This document shows, one piece after another, positions 18,344 to 26,864 of a stretch of 64,000 nt of DNA. How positions within the stretch are numbered: position 1 is the first letter of the stretch; each line of letters opens with the position of its first letter. The stretch covers positions 84,715 through 148,714 of the forward strand of contig BCRI01000002.1 in the NCBI GenBank assembly GCA_001552515.1, read 5' to 3'. The notes under the pieces were generated by a model. It did not search any database. It worked only from the letters and a program-made list of their open reading frames with translations, and was not told the DNA's origin. Source of the DNA: Sphaerimonospora mesophila NBRC 14179 = JCM 3151 (lineage in GTDB: Bacteria; Actinomycetota; Actinomycetes; Streptosporangiales; Streptosporangiaceae). Made by a program: the position numbers and the translations under genes.

Positions 18344-19315
18344 ATGTTCCCCTACACCCCGGTCCCGTACGACAGGTTCCACGGGTACAAGCACTCCTAC
18401 AGCGACCGCTACGCCGGGCTGCCCGTGGGCCGTGGGCCGTTCGAGGAGGACGAGGAGCTTCCCGAGCCGGGTGCGGCGGCGTGGTATCTCAGTGCCAGCG
18501 AGTTCGGCGACGATCACGAGAGCTTCGCCGAGGCCTTCGGTGAGCTGCTGGAACGCGTCGACGTCGGCCGTGTCAGGGCGCTGGTGATCGGCGAGTGGGA
18601 GGAATGCTACGAAACCTCCTCGGCGCACATCGTCGAAACGCTCGCCGACCACGCGGAGAGGTTCCCCGAGCTGCGCTCGCTCTTCTTCGGCGCGATCACC
18701 GCGGAGCAGGCGGAGATCTCCTGGATCCAGCAGTCGGACATCACCCCGCTGCTCGAGGCGTTCCCCCGGTTGGAGCGTCTCGAGGTGCGGGGCGGCACGG
18801 GTCTCGCGCTGCGCCCCGTACGGCACGAGTCGCTGCGGGTGCTGCGCATCGAGACCGGTGGCCTTCCGGGCGCCGTGGTACGCGCGGTGGGCGGCTGCGA
18901 CTTCCCGGTGCTGGAGCACCTGGAGCTGTGGCTGGGGGTCGGGAACTACGGCGGTGACGCCACCGTCGCCGACCTCGAGCCGATCCTGACCGGTGAGCGC
19001 CTGCCCGCGCTGCGCCATCTGGGCCTGCAGGACAGTGAGATCCAGGACGAGATCGCCGCGGCCGTCGCCGCCGCGCCGGTCGTCGCCCGGCTGGAGTCCC
19101 TCAGCCTGTCCATGGGGGTGCTCACCGACGTCGGGGCCGAGGCGCTGCTCGGGGGTCAGCCCCTGACGCACCTGCGCCGGCTCGACCTGCACCACCACTT
19201 CCTGAGCGACGCGATGGCGGCTCGGGTGGCGGCGGCCCTCCGTGGTGTCGAGGTCGACCTGTCCGATCAGGAGAAGGCCGACGGGGACTGGCGGTACGTG
19301 GCGGTGAGCGAGTGA
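18344..19315 (+). CDS. STM4015 family leucine-rich-repeat protein, copy 1
   Basis: 323 residues, first gene of the radical SAM cassette. Leucine-rich repeats run through the C-terminal two thirds (FPELRSLFFGAI, FPRLERLEVRG, ESLRVLRIETGGLPG, LEHLELWLGVGNYGGDA, LPALRHLGLQD, LTHLRRLDLHHHFL), so it probably forms a solenoid for binding a partner. It ends in RYVAVSE, shared exactly with copy 2. The ATG at 18344 has GAGG 9 nt upstream; an ATG at 18335 is an alternative. Family function is unknown. Stop and next start overlap (TGATG), so the genes are coupled. Cytosolic. Confidence 0.85.
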   Translation: MFPYTPVPYDRFHGYKHSYSDRYAGLPVGRGPFEEDEELPEPGAAAWYLSASEFGDDHESFAEAFGELLERVDVGRVRALVIGEWEECYETSSAHIVETLADHAERFPELRSLFFGAITAEQAEISWIQQSDITPLLEAFPRLERLEVRGGTGLALRPVRHESLRVLRIETGGLPGAVVRAVGGCDFPVLEHLELWLGVGNYGGDATVADLEPILTGERLPALRHLGLQDSEIQDEIAAAVAAAPVVARLESLSLSMGVLTDVGAEALLGGQPLTHLRRLDLHHHFLSDAMAARVAAALRGVEVDLSDQEKADGDWRYVAVSE

Positions 19316-20313
19316 TGACCGGAGCCGGACACGACGGGCCGGGGAAAGACCAGATGGACGCGCCCGATCCCGGCATGACCTTCGTCAACGAGGACACCTA
19401 CCTCTACAACGACGTCTGGAACGATCAGCAGTATTTCGACGGCAGGCCGGTGGTGGAGCTCAGCGAGAGCGTGAACGTGAGCGATCCCGCCGGGGTCGCG
19501 TGGCTCCTGTACGGCCGGGCGGGGTCCGACGCCGGGTCGGACGCGACGACGTTCGAGGAGGAGCTCACCGCGCTGCTCGACACCGTCGGCGAGGAGCGGG
19601 TCGAGTCGATCGTCTGCGCCGGAGACGGGGTCGACGCGGAGGGCCTCGTGGCCAACGCCCACCGGCTGCCCCGCCTCCGGTCGGTCTTCCTGGGATCCAT
19701 CAGCCTGGAGGGGTACGAGATCTCCTGGATCCGGCAGACGGACGTCACCCCGCTGCTCGAGGCGTTCCCCCGGCTGGAGCGGCTGGACCTCCGCGGCTCC
19801 GATGGGCTGGCCCTGCGGCCCGTACGGCACGAGCACCTGCGGGTGCTGCGGTTCGAGTGCGGCGGGCTGCCCGGTGCGGTGGTGCGGGGCGTCGGGGCCT
19901 GCGATCTTCCGGCTCTGGAGCATCTGGAGCTGTGGCTCGGCGTCGAGGACTACGGCGGTGACGCCACCGTGGCCGATCTGGAGCCGATCCTGTCGGGCGA
20001 CCGGCTGCCGGCGCTCAGGCGGCTCGGTCTGCGCGACAGCCCGGCACAGGACGAGATCGCCGCGGCCGTCGCCGCCGCGCCCGTGGTGGCGCGGCTGGAG
20101 GAGCTCAGTCTGGCCATGGGCGAGCTGACCGACGCCGGGGCCGAGTCCCTGCTCACCGGGCAGCCGCTCACCCACCTGCGCCGGCTCGACCTGCACCACC
20201 ATTACCTCGGCGAGCCGGTGATGGAGCGGATCGCGGCCGCCCTTCCGGACGTGGACGTGGACCTGTCCGACCGGCAGCCCCTCAATGAGAGGTATGTGGC
20301 GGTGAGCGAGTGA
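19315..20313 (+). CDS. STM4015 family leucine-rich-repeat protein, copy 2
   Basis: 332 residues, tandem paralogue of the preceding gene. Over the last 170 residues about four in five positions are identical; the N-terminal 100 residues differ much more. Same LRR solenoid pattern (EISWIRQTDVTPLLEAFPRLERLDLRG, LEHLELWLGVEDYGGDATV, LTHLRRLDLHHHYL) and the same RYVAVSE tail. The ATG overlaps the previous stop; a GTG at 19312 and a later ATG at 19354 are alternatives. The next gene starts by GTGA overlap. The duplication may give two specificities, since the variable part is the N-terminal half. Confidence 0.85.
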   Translation: MTGAGHDGPGKDQMDAPDPGMTFVNEDTYLYNDVWNDQQYFDGRPVVELSESVNVSDPAGVAWLLYGRAGSDAGSDATTFEEELTALLDTVGEERVESIVCAGDGVDAEGLVANAHRLPRLRSVFLGSISLEGYEISWIRQTDVTPLLEAFPRLERLDLRGSDGLALRPVRHEHLRVLRFECGGLPGAVVRGVGACDLPALEHLELWLGVEDYGGDATVADLEPILSGDRLPALRRLGLRDSPAQDEIAAAVAAAPVVARLEELSLAMGELTDAGAESLLTGQPLTHLRRLDLHHHYLGEPVMERIAAALPDVDVDLSDRQPLNERYVAVSE

Positions 20314-21377
20314 CGCCGCCGCGCCTGGCCGTCGTCGGAGTGCCCGGCGATCGGCGCGTCGGGCTGTTCCGCGACGCCGTGGTCGCCCGCGGGCTGGCCG
20401 AACCGCAGGTGATCTCCTGGCGCGACGTGCTGACCGGCGGCGAGGTGAGCGCGCCGGCGGGAACGCTCCTGCGGATCGAGTCGCCGGGTGAGGACGCGGA
20501 GATCGACGCGCTGCTGCGCGGACCCGGAGACCCCACCCGGGTCGCCGGGGGAGCCGCCTGGTACGCCGCGTTCGTGGCGGGCCTGCGCCGGGTGGCCGCC
20601 GTTCCCGGCGTCCGGTCGCTGGGGGACGTCGAGGAGATCGCGGTGATGTTCGACAAGCGGCGCTGCCACGCCCGGCTCGCCGCGGCCGGGCTGCCGGTGC
20701 CGCCCGCCTTCCGGGCCGGGTCGTACGGCGAACTGCGCGAGCGGATGGCCGAGCGGGGCTGGGCCAGGGTGTTCGTCAAGCCCGCCCACGGCTCGTCGGC
20801 GGCCGGGGTGATCGCCTTCCAGTCGAACGGGGAGCGGGTCAAGGCGGTGACGTCGGCGGCCTGGTTCGACGGGGTGCTGTGCAACTCGCTGCGGGTCCGC
20901 TCCTACGAGGACGAGTGCGACGTGAAGGCGCTGGTCGAGACGCTCGCCCCGGACGGGCTGCACGTCGAGCGGTGGTTCCCCAAGGCCTCGCTGGGCGGCC
21001 GGACGTTCGACCTGCGGGTCGTCGCCGTCGCCGGGACCCCCACCCACGCGGTCGTCCGCACCAGCCGGACGCCGATCACGAACCTGCACCTCGGGGGCGC
21101 CCGAGGCGATCTCGACGCCGTCCGTTCCCGGCCCGGCCTGTGGCGGCGGGTGCTCGACACGGCCGAGGCGGCCGCCGCGTGCTTTCCGGGAAGCCTGAGC
21201 GTCGGCGTCGACGTCATGGTGGGCGCCGACCGGCGGTCGGTGGCCGTGGCCGAGGTGAACGCGTTCGGCGATCTCCTGCCGAACCTGGGCGATCTCGCGG
21301 GAGGAGGCAGGGACACCTATGCCGAACAGGTCGAAGCGATCCTCGATCGACATGAACGACGTCGTGGGCACCCATGA
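20310..21377 (+). CDS. STM4014 family ATP-grasp protein
   Basis: 355 residues. N-terminal Rossmann-like part (RLAVVGVPGDRRVGLFRDAVV), then an ATP-grasp fold: DKRRCHARLAAAGLPVPPAF, RVFVKPAHGSSAAGVIAF (phosphate loop, Lys), WFPKASLGGRTFDLRVVAVAG, and VGVDVMVGADRRSVAVAEVNAFGDL with the metal-binding Glu-x-Asn (EVN). Such enzymes ligate a carboxylate to an amine using ATP, so it may form an amide or peptide bond on the cassette's substrate; that substrate is unknown. GTG start overlaps the stop of STM4015 copy 2 (GTGA). The downstream hydrolase start overlaps its 3' end. Confidence 0.85.
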   Translation: MTPPRLAVVGVPGDRRVGLFRDAVVARGLAEPQVISWRDVLTGGEVSAPAGTLLRIESPGEDAEIDALLRGPGDPTRVAGGAAWYAAFVAGLRRVAAVPGVRSLGDVEEIAVMFDKRRCHARLAAAGLPVPPAFRAGSYGELRERMAERGWARVFVKPAHGSSAAGVIAFQSNGERVKAVTSAAWFDGVLCNSLRVRSYEDECDVKALVETLAPDGLHVERWFPKASLGGRTFDLRVVAVAGTPTHAVVRTSRTPITNLHLGGARGDLDAVRSRPGLWRRVLDTAEAAAACFPGSLSVGVDVMVGADRRSVAVAEVNAFGDLLPNLGDLAGGGRDTYAEQVEAILDRHERRRGHP

Positions 21378-22143
21378 CATCCTCCTGATCACGCTCGACA
21401 CCCTCCGGTACGACATCGCGGCCGAACTGGCCGACGCCGGGCGGCTGCCGGGCCTGCTGCCCGACGGCAGGAGGTGGGAGAGACGGCACAGCCCCGGAAG
21501 CTTCACCTACGCCGCCCATGCGGCGATGTTCGCCGGATTCCTCCCCACACCGGTCACGCCGGGGCCGCATCCGCGGCTGTTCGCCGCGACGTTCCCCGGC
21601 AGCGAGACGACCGCACCCGGCACGTGGGTGTTCGACGCGCCCGACCTGCCGACCGGGCTCGCCCGGGCGGGCTACCACACGGTCTGCATCGGCGGGGTGG
21701 GGTTCTTCAACAAGCTGACCCCGCTGGGCTCGGCCCTGCCCGCTCTGTTCGCCGAGAGCCACTGGGCACCGGAGTTCGGTGTGACGAATCCCGGCTCCCT
21801 TGAGCGGCAGATCGACCGCGCCGAGGCCGTGCTGGCCGGACGGGAGCGGGACCGGCCGGTCTTCCTGTTCGTCAACGTGTCGGCGCTGCACCAGCCCAAC
21901 CACTTCTACCTGCCGGGAGCCGCAGAGGACGGATCGCACACCCATGCCGCCGCGCTCGAGTACGTCGATCGGCACATCGGCAGGTTGTACGCGCTGATGC
22001 GCCGGCCCTGTCTCGTCATCGTCTGCTCCGACCACGGCACCGCGTACGGAGAGGACGGGCATGTCGGCCATCGGATCGGCCACGAGGTCGTCTGGACGGT
22101 GCCCTACGCCGAGTTCATCCTGGAGCAGCATGCAGGCCTATGA
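21352..22143 (+). CDS. STM4013/SEN3800 family sulfatase-like hydrolase
   Basis: 263 residues of the alkaline phosphatase/sulfatase superfamily. Metal ligands are suggested by HDILLITLDTLRYD (the first Asp), SPGSFTYAAHAAMFAGF where a nucleophile is expected, and VIVCSDHGTAYGEDGHVGHRIGH (Asp-His and later His). It would hydrolyse a phosphate, phosphonate or sulfate ester. No signal peptide, so cytosolic, unlike most sulfatases. Start at ATG 21352 matches the family opening. An ATG at 21319 with a GGAGG site 11 nt upstream is a credible alternative. Overlaps STM4014 by 26 bp and STM4012 by 14 bp. Confidence 0.83.
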   Translation: MNDVVGTHDILLITLDTLRYDIAAELADAGRLPGLLPDGRRWERRHSPGSFTYAAHAAMFAGFLPTPVTPGPHPRLFAATFPGSETTAPGTWVFDAPDLPTGLARAGYHTVCIGGVGFFNKLTPLGSALPALFAESHWAPEFGVTNPGSLERQIDRAEAVLAGRERDRPVFLFVNVSALHQPNHFYLPGAAEDGSHTHAAALEYVDRHIGRLYALMRRPCLVIVCSDHGTAYGEDGHVGHRIGHEVVWTVPYAEFILEQHAGL

Positions 22144-23422
22144 GAGCCCCTACGGGGGCTACGTCTACGCCTACCCGCACAAGACGGCCTACCGCCCGCT
22201 CGATCCGCGTCCCGCCCTGCGTGACGTCTGGGCCGGGGAGCACGCCGCCGCGTTGTACGTCCACATCCCGTTCTGCGAGATGCGCTGCGGGTTCTGCAAC
22301 CTGTTCACCCGCACGGGGGCGCCGCAGGATCTGGTCGGCGCCTACCTCGACGCGGTGGAACGGCAGGCGCGAGCCGTACGGGACGCCCTGGATGAGCGGA
22401 GTGCGACCGGGCCGCGTTTCACCACGGCGGCCTTCGGCGGCGGCACCCCCACCTACCTGGACGCCCGCGAGCTGACCCGCCTGTTCGACCTGACCGAGCG
22501 CGCGATGGGCGTGGACCTGGGCGCCGTCCCGCTCTCCGTGGAGACCTCCCCGGCCACCGCCACCCGCGACCGCCTCGCCGTGCTGGCGGAACGGGGCGTG
22601 AGCCGGGTCTCGATCGGCGTGCAGAGCTTCGTCGACGCCGAGGCACGCGCGGCCGTGCGACCGCAGAAGCGCGCCGAGGTCGACGCGGCCCTCGACGCGA
22701 TCCGCGCCGCGGGCATCCCGACGCTCAACATCGACCTGATCTACGGGATCGACGGGCAGACGCCTGACTCGTGGCGTTTCTCCCTGGACACCGCCCTGAT
22801 GTGGAATCCGGAGGAGGTGTACCTCTACCCGCTGTACGTCCGGCCGCTCACCGGTCTGGGCAAGCGGGGCCGCGCCTGGGACGACCAGCGCATGGAGCTC
22901 TACCGCCAGGGCCGCGACCACCTGCTCGGCTCGGGATACGAACAGGTCTCCATGCGGATGTTCCGGCTGCCCGGCTCCGGCGCGACCACCGACTACTGCT
23001 GCCAGACCGACGGCATGGTCGGTCTCGGCTGCGGGGCCAGGTCCTACACGAGCACGCTGCACTACTCCTTCGAATACGCGGTCGGCGTCCGCCACGTCAG
23101 GGGGATCATCGACGACTATGTGCGGCGGGACGACTTCGACGTCGCCCACGTGGGCTTCGCCCTGAACCTCGAGGAGCGCAAGCGGCGGCATCTCATCCAG
23201 TCGCTGCTGCAGGCCGACGGGCTGGCCCGCGACCTCTACCGCGCCCGCTTCGGCGTCGACGTGCTCGAGGACTTCGCCCTGGACCGTTTCGGCGACCGGC
23301 TCACGGTGGACGACCAGAGGCTGCGGCTGACCGCGGACGGGCTGGCCAACTCCGACGCGATCGGGCCGGCGCTGTTCTCCGCCGAGGTCAGGCGGCTGAT
23401 GGACGGATACGCGGCATGCTGA
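22130..23422 (+). CDS. STM4012 family radical SAM protein (HemN/HemW-like)
   Basis: 430 residues. Radical SAM domain with YVHIPFCEMRCGFCNLF (CxxxCxxC cluster motif near residues 48-55), FGGGTPTYL (SAM binding), VSIGVQSFVDAEARAAVRPQ and LNIDLIYGIDGQT, all as in coproporphyrinogen III dehydrogenase-like enzymes. A HemN-type C-terminal domain follows (HLIQSLLQADGL, then LRLTADGLANSDAIGPALF). Generic annotation would call it HemN, but its place in the STM4011-4015 cassette argues for a dedicated, unknown reaction. ATG overlaps the hydrolase gene; ends in ATGCTGA overlap with STM4011. Confidence 0.87.
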   Translation: MQAYESPYGGYVYAYPHKTAYRPLDPRPALRDVWAGEHAAALYVHIPFCEMRCGFCNLFTRTGAPQDLVGAYLDAVERQARAVRDALDERSATGPRFTTAAFGGGTPTYLDARELTRLFDLTERAMGVDLGAVPLSVETSPATATRDRLAVLAERGVSRVSIGVQSFVDAEARAAVRPQKRAEVDAALDAIRAAGIPTLNIDLIYGIDGQTPDSWRFSLDTALMWNPEEVYLYPLYVRPLTGLGKRGRAWDDQRMELYRQGRDHLLGSGYEQVSMRMFRLPGSGATTDYCCQTDGMVGLGCGARSYTSTLHYSFEYAVGVRHVRGIIDDYVRRDDFDVAHVGFALNLEERKRRHLIQSLLQADGLARDLYRARFGVDVLEDFALDRFGDRLTVDDQRLRLTADGLANSDAIGPALFSAEVRRLMDGYAAC

Positions 23423-24267
23423 CGATCCTCTACCGCGGGCCGCTGGCGAGCTGCGACTACGACTGCGGCTACTGCCCGTTCGCCAAGCGCAGGGACACCC
23501 CGGAGCAGCTGCGCGCCGACCGGGCCGCCCTCGAACGGTTCACCTCCTGGGTCATGGCCCAGGACACCGAGATCTCGGTGCTGTTCACCCCCTGGGGAGA
23601 AGGGCTGGTGCGGTCCTGGTACCGAGAGGCGCTGGTGCGGCTGTCCTGGTCCGGCAACGTCCGGAGGGTCGCCATCCAGACGAACCTGAGCTGCCGCACC
23701 GGCTGGCTCGCCGACGCCTCAGACCGGGCCGCGCTGTGGGTGACCTACCATCCCACCCAGGTTCCCTACGAGCGGTTTCTCGCCAGGGTCCGTTCCCTGC
23801 CCGTACGGCACAGCGTCGGCATCGTCGGCGATCCGGCCCACCTGGCGCACGCGCGCAGGCTGCGCGACGACCTGCCGGCCGAGACCTATCTGTGGGTCAA
23901 CGCGCAGGAGGGCCGGATCTACAGCGACGCCGAGGCGGCCGAATGGACCGCCATCGACCCGCTGTTCGGTTACAGCCGCCTCCCGCATCGCAGCGCCGGG
24001 CTGCCGTGCCGCACGGGCGAGACCGTGATCTCGGTGGACGGCGACGGCGAGGTCAGGCGCTGCCATTTCATCCCGCGGGTGCTGGGCAATCTCTACGACG
24101 GGTCGTACCGGCGGTCGCTGCGGCCGCGCCCCTGTCCTGCGGCCGCCTGCGACTGTCACATCGGATACGTCCATCTGGAACCGCTCGGCCTGTACGACGT
24201 CTTCGCGGGAGGCGTGCTGGAACGCGTTCCCGCCGCCTGGCCTCAGGTCTCCCGCTCCGGCCGGTAG
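23416..24267 (+). CDS. STM4011 family radical SAM protein
   Basis: 283 residues. N-terminal radical SAM motif SCDYDCGYCPFAKRR (CxxxCxxC near residues 13-20), a glycine-poor SAM fold with FTPWGEGLVRSW and VAIQTNLSC, and a C-terminal cysteine cluster (LPCRTG, VRRCHFIP, RPCPAAACDCHIGY) that resembles an auxiliary Fe-S site as in SPASM/twitch proteins. It would reductively cleave SAM to modify a peptide, protein or small molecule. Start overlaps STM4012. Its last 25 bp overlap the convergent DUF6745 gene, an unusually tight 3'-to-3' arrangement. Confidence 0.87.
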   Translation: MLTILYRGPLASCDYDCGYCPFAKRRDTPEQLRADRAALERFTSWVMAQDTEISVLFTPWGEGLVRSWYREALVRLSWSGNVRRVAIQTNLSCRTGWLADASDRAALWVTYHPTQVPYERFLARVRSLPVRHSVGIVGDPAHLAHARRLRDDLPAETYLWVNAQEGRIYSDAEAAEWTAIDPLFGYSRLPHRSAGLPCRTGETVISVDGDGEVRRCHFIPRVLGNLYDGSYRRSLRPRPCPAAACDCHIGYVHLEPLGLYDVFAGGVLERVPAAWPQVSRSGR

Positions 24268-25334
24268 TCGTCCTCGGTCACCCCGAAGGTCCACGCGGCC
24301 CCTTCGCGTGCCCTGGACACCCACGGCGGCACGCGCAGGAAGTAGGTGCGCCGTGTGCCGTCGGGCTCGGGCGTCGAGTTGACCATCTCCACCATCACGA
24401 TCGGTTCGTCGCCGGGCAGGTCGATCCGCCACAGCACGCCGGTCTCGTCGGAATGCCGCGGCCGGGCCCCGGACCCGGCGAGATAGCGTTCGAAACCGAA
24501 ATGCTCCAGCATGACCCGTCGCAGCTCGGCGTTGTCCTCCGCGCGGATCCGCTCGGGGGTGAGCGCGGCCATGGCCGTGCCGAATCCGGCGGGGACGGGC
24601 ATGCCCCGCCACGCGTGCAGGGCGAAGCCGTCCGCGTAGGACATCGCCGGGCCGTCGGCCCGATGCAGCCGCCCGAGCCCGTCCACGTGCAGCTCCACGG
24701 GACGGTCGGTCATGATCGCGACACGCTCGAAGGGCCACCACCAGCCCGCGTTCCGCGCGACCAGCTTGAGCCCGGCCATGCCGTCGAACGCCGACAGCCA
24801 GGGGGCGTCGTGCTGGCCGAGCACCGCGTCCAGCGTCGCCCGGCGCGGCACCTCACCACCGAGATCGGCGATGGCCCGTCGCACGTCGCCGACCAGGCGG
24901 TCCACCGGCCGCCACAACCTGCCGCCCGTCTCCGCCCAGTGCCGTGCCCAGCCCGCGGGGCCGAGGGCCGCGCTCGCCTCGGCCCGGGCCCGCTCCCAGG
25001 GCAGGGTCCGGACCTCGTGCCTGACCGACCGTCCCGGCTCAAGACCGTCGATGCCGTCGAGCGCGCCGAGTCGCCCGAAACCGATGTCCTTCACGGCCGC
25101 GCGGGCCTCGGCGGTGCCCGTGAGCCGTACCACCGCGATCGCACCGGCGGCGGGTGAGGCCAGCCAGACGATCACCTCGGGCTCGGGCAGCCCCGCGTCG
25201 CGGTAGGCCAGCCGCACCCCCGCCTCGGCCTCGCCGCGATGTCCGGTGAGATCCCGCTCACCGCCCGTGCCCATGACCGAGGTGTCCGGCCCGTGGGTCG
25301 CGAAGGCCACGTCCCGCCAGGTCAGCGTCTCCAT
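24243..25334 (-). CDS. DUF6745-containing protein
   Basis: 363 residues, matched by pattern to DUF6745. The C-terminal part has the characteristic LHVDGLGRLHRADGPAMSYADGFALHAWRGMPVP (the strand pattern of W/H-x-G-x-LHRxDGPA repeats), ARDNAELRR-like RAEDNAELRRVMLEHFGFERYL, and YFLRVPPWVSRAREGAAWTFG. The N-terminal half is helical and charged. Function unknown. The ATG overlaps the stop of the 98-residue upstream gene (TGATG), forming a two-gene operon. It runs head-on into the STM4011 gene with a 25-bp overlap. The co-location suggests, but does not prove, a shared system. Confidence 0.75.
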   Translation of the reverse strand: METLTWRDVAFATHGPDTSVMGTGGERDLTGHRGEAEAGVRLAYRDAGLPEPEVIVWLASPAAGAIAVVRLTGTAEARAAVKDIGFGRLGALDGIDGLEPGRSVRHEVRTLPWERARAEASAALGPAGWARHWAETGGRLWRPVDRLVGDVRRAIADLGGEVPRRATLDAVLGQHDAPWLSAFDGMAGLKLVARNAGWWWPFERVAIMTDRPVELHVDGLGRLHRADGPAMSYADGFALHAWRGMPVPAGFGTAMAALTPERIRAEDNAELRRVMLEHFGFERYLAGSGARPRHSDETGVLWRIDLPGDEPIVMVEMVNSTPEPDGTRRTYFLRVPPWVSRAREGAAWTFGVTEDDYRPERET

Positions 25335-25630
25335 CAGTCGGCCACCATCCGGAACGCGCCGGGCACGTACTCCCGCTGGCGGATCACCCGGAACCACCCC
25401 TTGGGCAGCGAGATCGCGTCGTGCTCCTCGTGGACGAGCCGGCCGCCCTCGGGCAGGTGAAGGAAACCGGGGAACAGCGTCCCCGGACCGGGAATCGCGT
25501 GGCAGTGTCCCGTCGCCTCGCCCTCCGCCAGCACCAGCCGCCCCCGCGCGTCGCGCTGCTCGGGGCGCAACCCGCGTGGCACGGACTCCTCGGCAACGGG
25601 CACGATCAGAACGTCGCCCTGTCGGTACAT
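25334..25630 (-). CDS. small His-motif protein, partner of DUF6745
   Basis: 98 residues. Opens MYRQGDVLIVPVAEESVP, followed by RGRLVLAEGEATGHCHAI, LVHEEHDAISLPKGWFRVIRQREYVP. The conserved histidines in GHCHAI and HEEH hint at a metal or ligand site, possibly in a small beta fold. Similar small proteins accompany DUF6745 genes in actinomycetes and cyanobacteria as far as I recall. A GGAGG Shine-Dalgarno lies 8 nt before the ATG. Translationally coupled to DUF6745. Function unknown. Confidence 0.75.
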   Translation of the reverse strand: MYRQGDVLIVPVAEESVPRGLRPEQRDARGRLVLAEGEATGHCHAIPGPGTLFPGFLHLPEGGRLVHEEHDAISLPKGWFRVIRQREYVPGAFRMVAD

Positions 25631-25751
25631 CGGCCAACCTCCGTCTAGGCAATGATCGAAAGCTAGCCGTCCCGACCGACATTTTTCGGGCCGCGATTTC
25701 GCGCCCGTGCCCGAGCCGACGGGGACGGGCCGGGCGGCCGTACCCATCGGC

Positions 25752-26864
25752 TCACGTGGCGGCCCACGTCTCCTTCCCGGCGTCCTTCCCGGCGTGAGGG
25801 GCGCCGCCGTCGAGGAAGTGCGCCCGCACCCGCTCGGCCGCCTCGGGTGACGCCCCGAGCCGGTCCAGGCCGAGCAGGGCGGCACCCACGATCGGCGGCA
25901 CGTCGGCGATCACCAGCTTGGCGAGCGGGGCCTGCTCCGTGTAGGCCCGTGCGATCAGTGACATCAGCAGCGGGTCGCGGGCGGTGAGCACGCCGCCGCC
26001 GAGCACGACCTCGCAGGGTTCGCCGAGGAGATCGGTGCGCCGCATCGCCACGATCCCGAGCACGGTGATCTCCTCGGCCAGCCGTCTCACAATCGACCCG
26101 GCCACGGCGTCGCCGTCACCCGCGGCGGCGAGCAGCGGCGGCACCAGATCGTGCAGGCGGTCCAGGGACGCCTCCCCGAGATGCAGCCGGATGACCGCCT
26201 CCTCGACGGTGGCCGTGCCGAAGCAGGCGCGTACGGCATCGGCCAGGGCCGTGGCAGGGCCCCGGCCGTCCTCGGCCCGCACGGCGTGCCACAGCGCCTC
26301 CTCGCCCAGGTGGTGCCCGCCGCCCCAGTCGCCGCTGATCCGGCCGAGGGCGGGGAAGCGGGCGATCCGCCCGGAAGGGGCGACGCCGACCGCGTTGATG
26401 CCGGCGCCGCACACGACGGCGACGCCCCAGGGCGCGCTCGCCCCCGCGCGCAGCAGCGCGAACGTGTCGTTGCCCACGGTCGCGGTGCGGCCGTAGCCGC
26501 GGGTCAGCAGCTCGTCGCGGAGCCGCTCCTCCTCGATCGGCAGATCGGCGCCCGCGACGTAGGCCGCGACGTGATCGGCGTACGGAGGCCCGGCCGGCGG
26601 CCTGTACGACGGCCCGGTCGGCGCGGCGGGGGAGCCGCCGTCCCCGCCGAGGGCCCGCCGCACGGTCCGGCCGATCACGTCGATGGCCGCGGCGACCCCC
26701 GCGCTCTGCGGCAGGAACGCCGGCCCGCGCGCGGTCGCCAGAACGGTCCCGTCCTCGCGCACCAGGGCGACGTCGGTCTTGCTGTTCCCGCCGTCCACCG
26801 CCAGCACGGTGCGGCCCCCGTCGTCCCCGGCCGATGCGGTACGGCCCGTGCGGGCAGCGGTCAA
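25752..26864 (-). CDS. BadF/BadG-type N-acetylglucosamine kinase-like sugar kinase
   Basis: 370 residues of the ASKHA fold. Phosphate-1 motif TVLAVDGGNSKTDVALV, AYVAGADLPIEEERL, VGNDTFALLRAGASAPWGVAVVCGAGINAVGV, phosphate-2 like GRISGDWGGGHHLGEEAL, and adenosine motif CEVVLGGGVLT. It would phosphorylate a sugar, most likely the one imported by the adjacent ABC system, to feed the GH4 glycosidase. TTG start at 26864 overlaps the GH4 stop (TTGA); an in-frame GTG at 26807, just before the kinase motif, is the alternative. Last gene of the sugar operon. Confidence 0.85.
   Translation of the reverse strand: MTAARTGRTASAGDDGGRTVLAVDGGNSKTDVALVREDGTVLATARGPAFLPQSAGVAAAIDVIGRTVRRALGGDGGSPAAPTGPSYRPPAGPPYADHVAAYVAGADLPIEEERLRDELLTRGYGRTATVGNDTFALLRAGASAPWGVAVVCGAGINAVGVAPSGRIARFPALGRISGDWGGGHHLGEEALWHAVRAEDGRGPATALADAVRACFGTATVEEAVIRLHLGEASLDRLHDLVPPLLAAAGDGDAVAGSIVRRLAEEITVLGIVAMRRTDLLGEPCEVVLGGGVLTARDPLLMSLIARAYTEQAPLAKLVIADVPPIVGAALLGLDRLGASPEAAERVRAHFLDGGAPHAGKDAGKETWAAT

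Noticed and set aside
22130..23422. Heme biosynthesis HemN/HemW
   Set aside because: Motifs are shared, but the gene overlaps four STM401x genes and no heme genes are nearby; a STM4012 assignment fits better.
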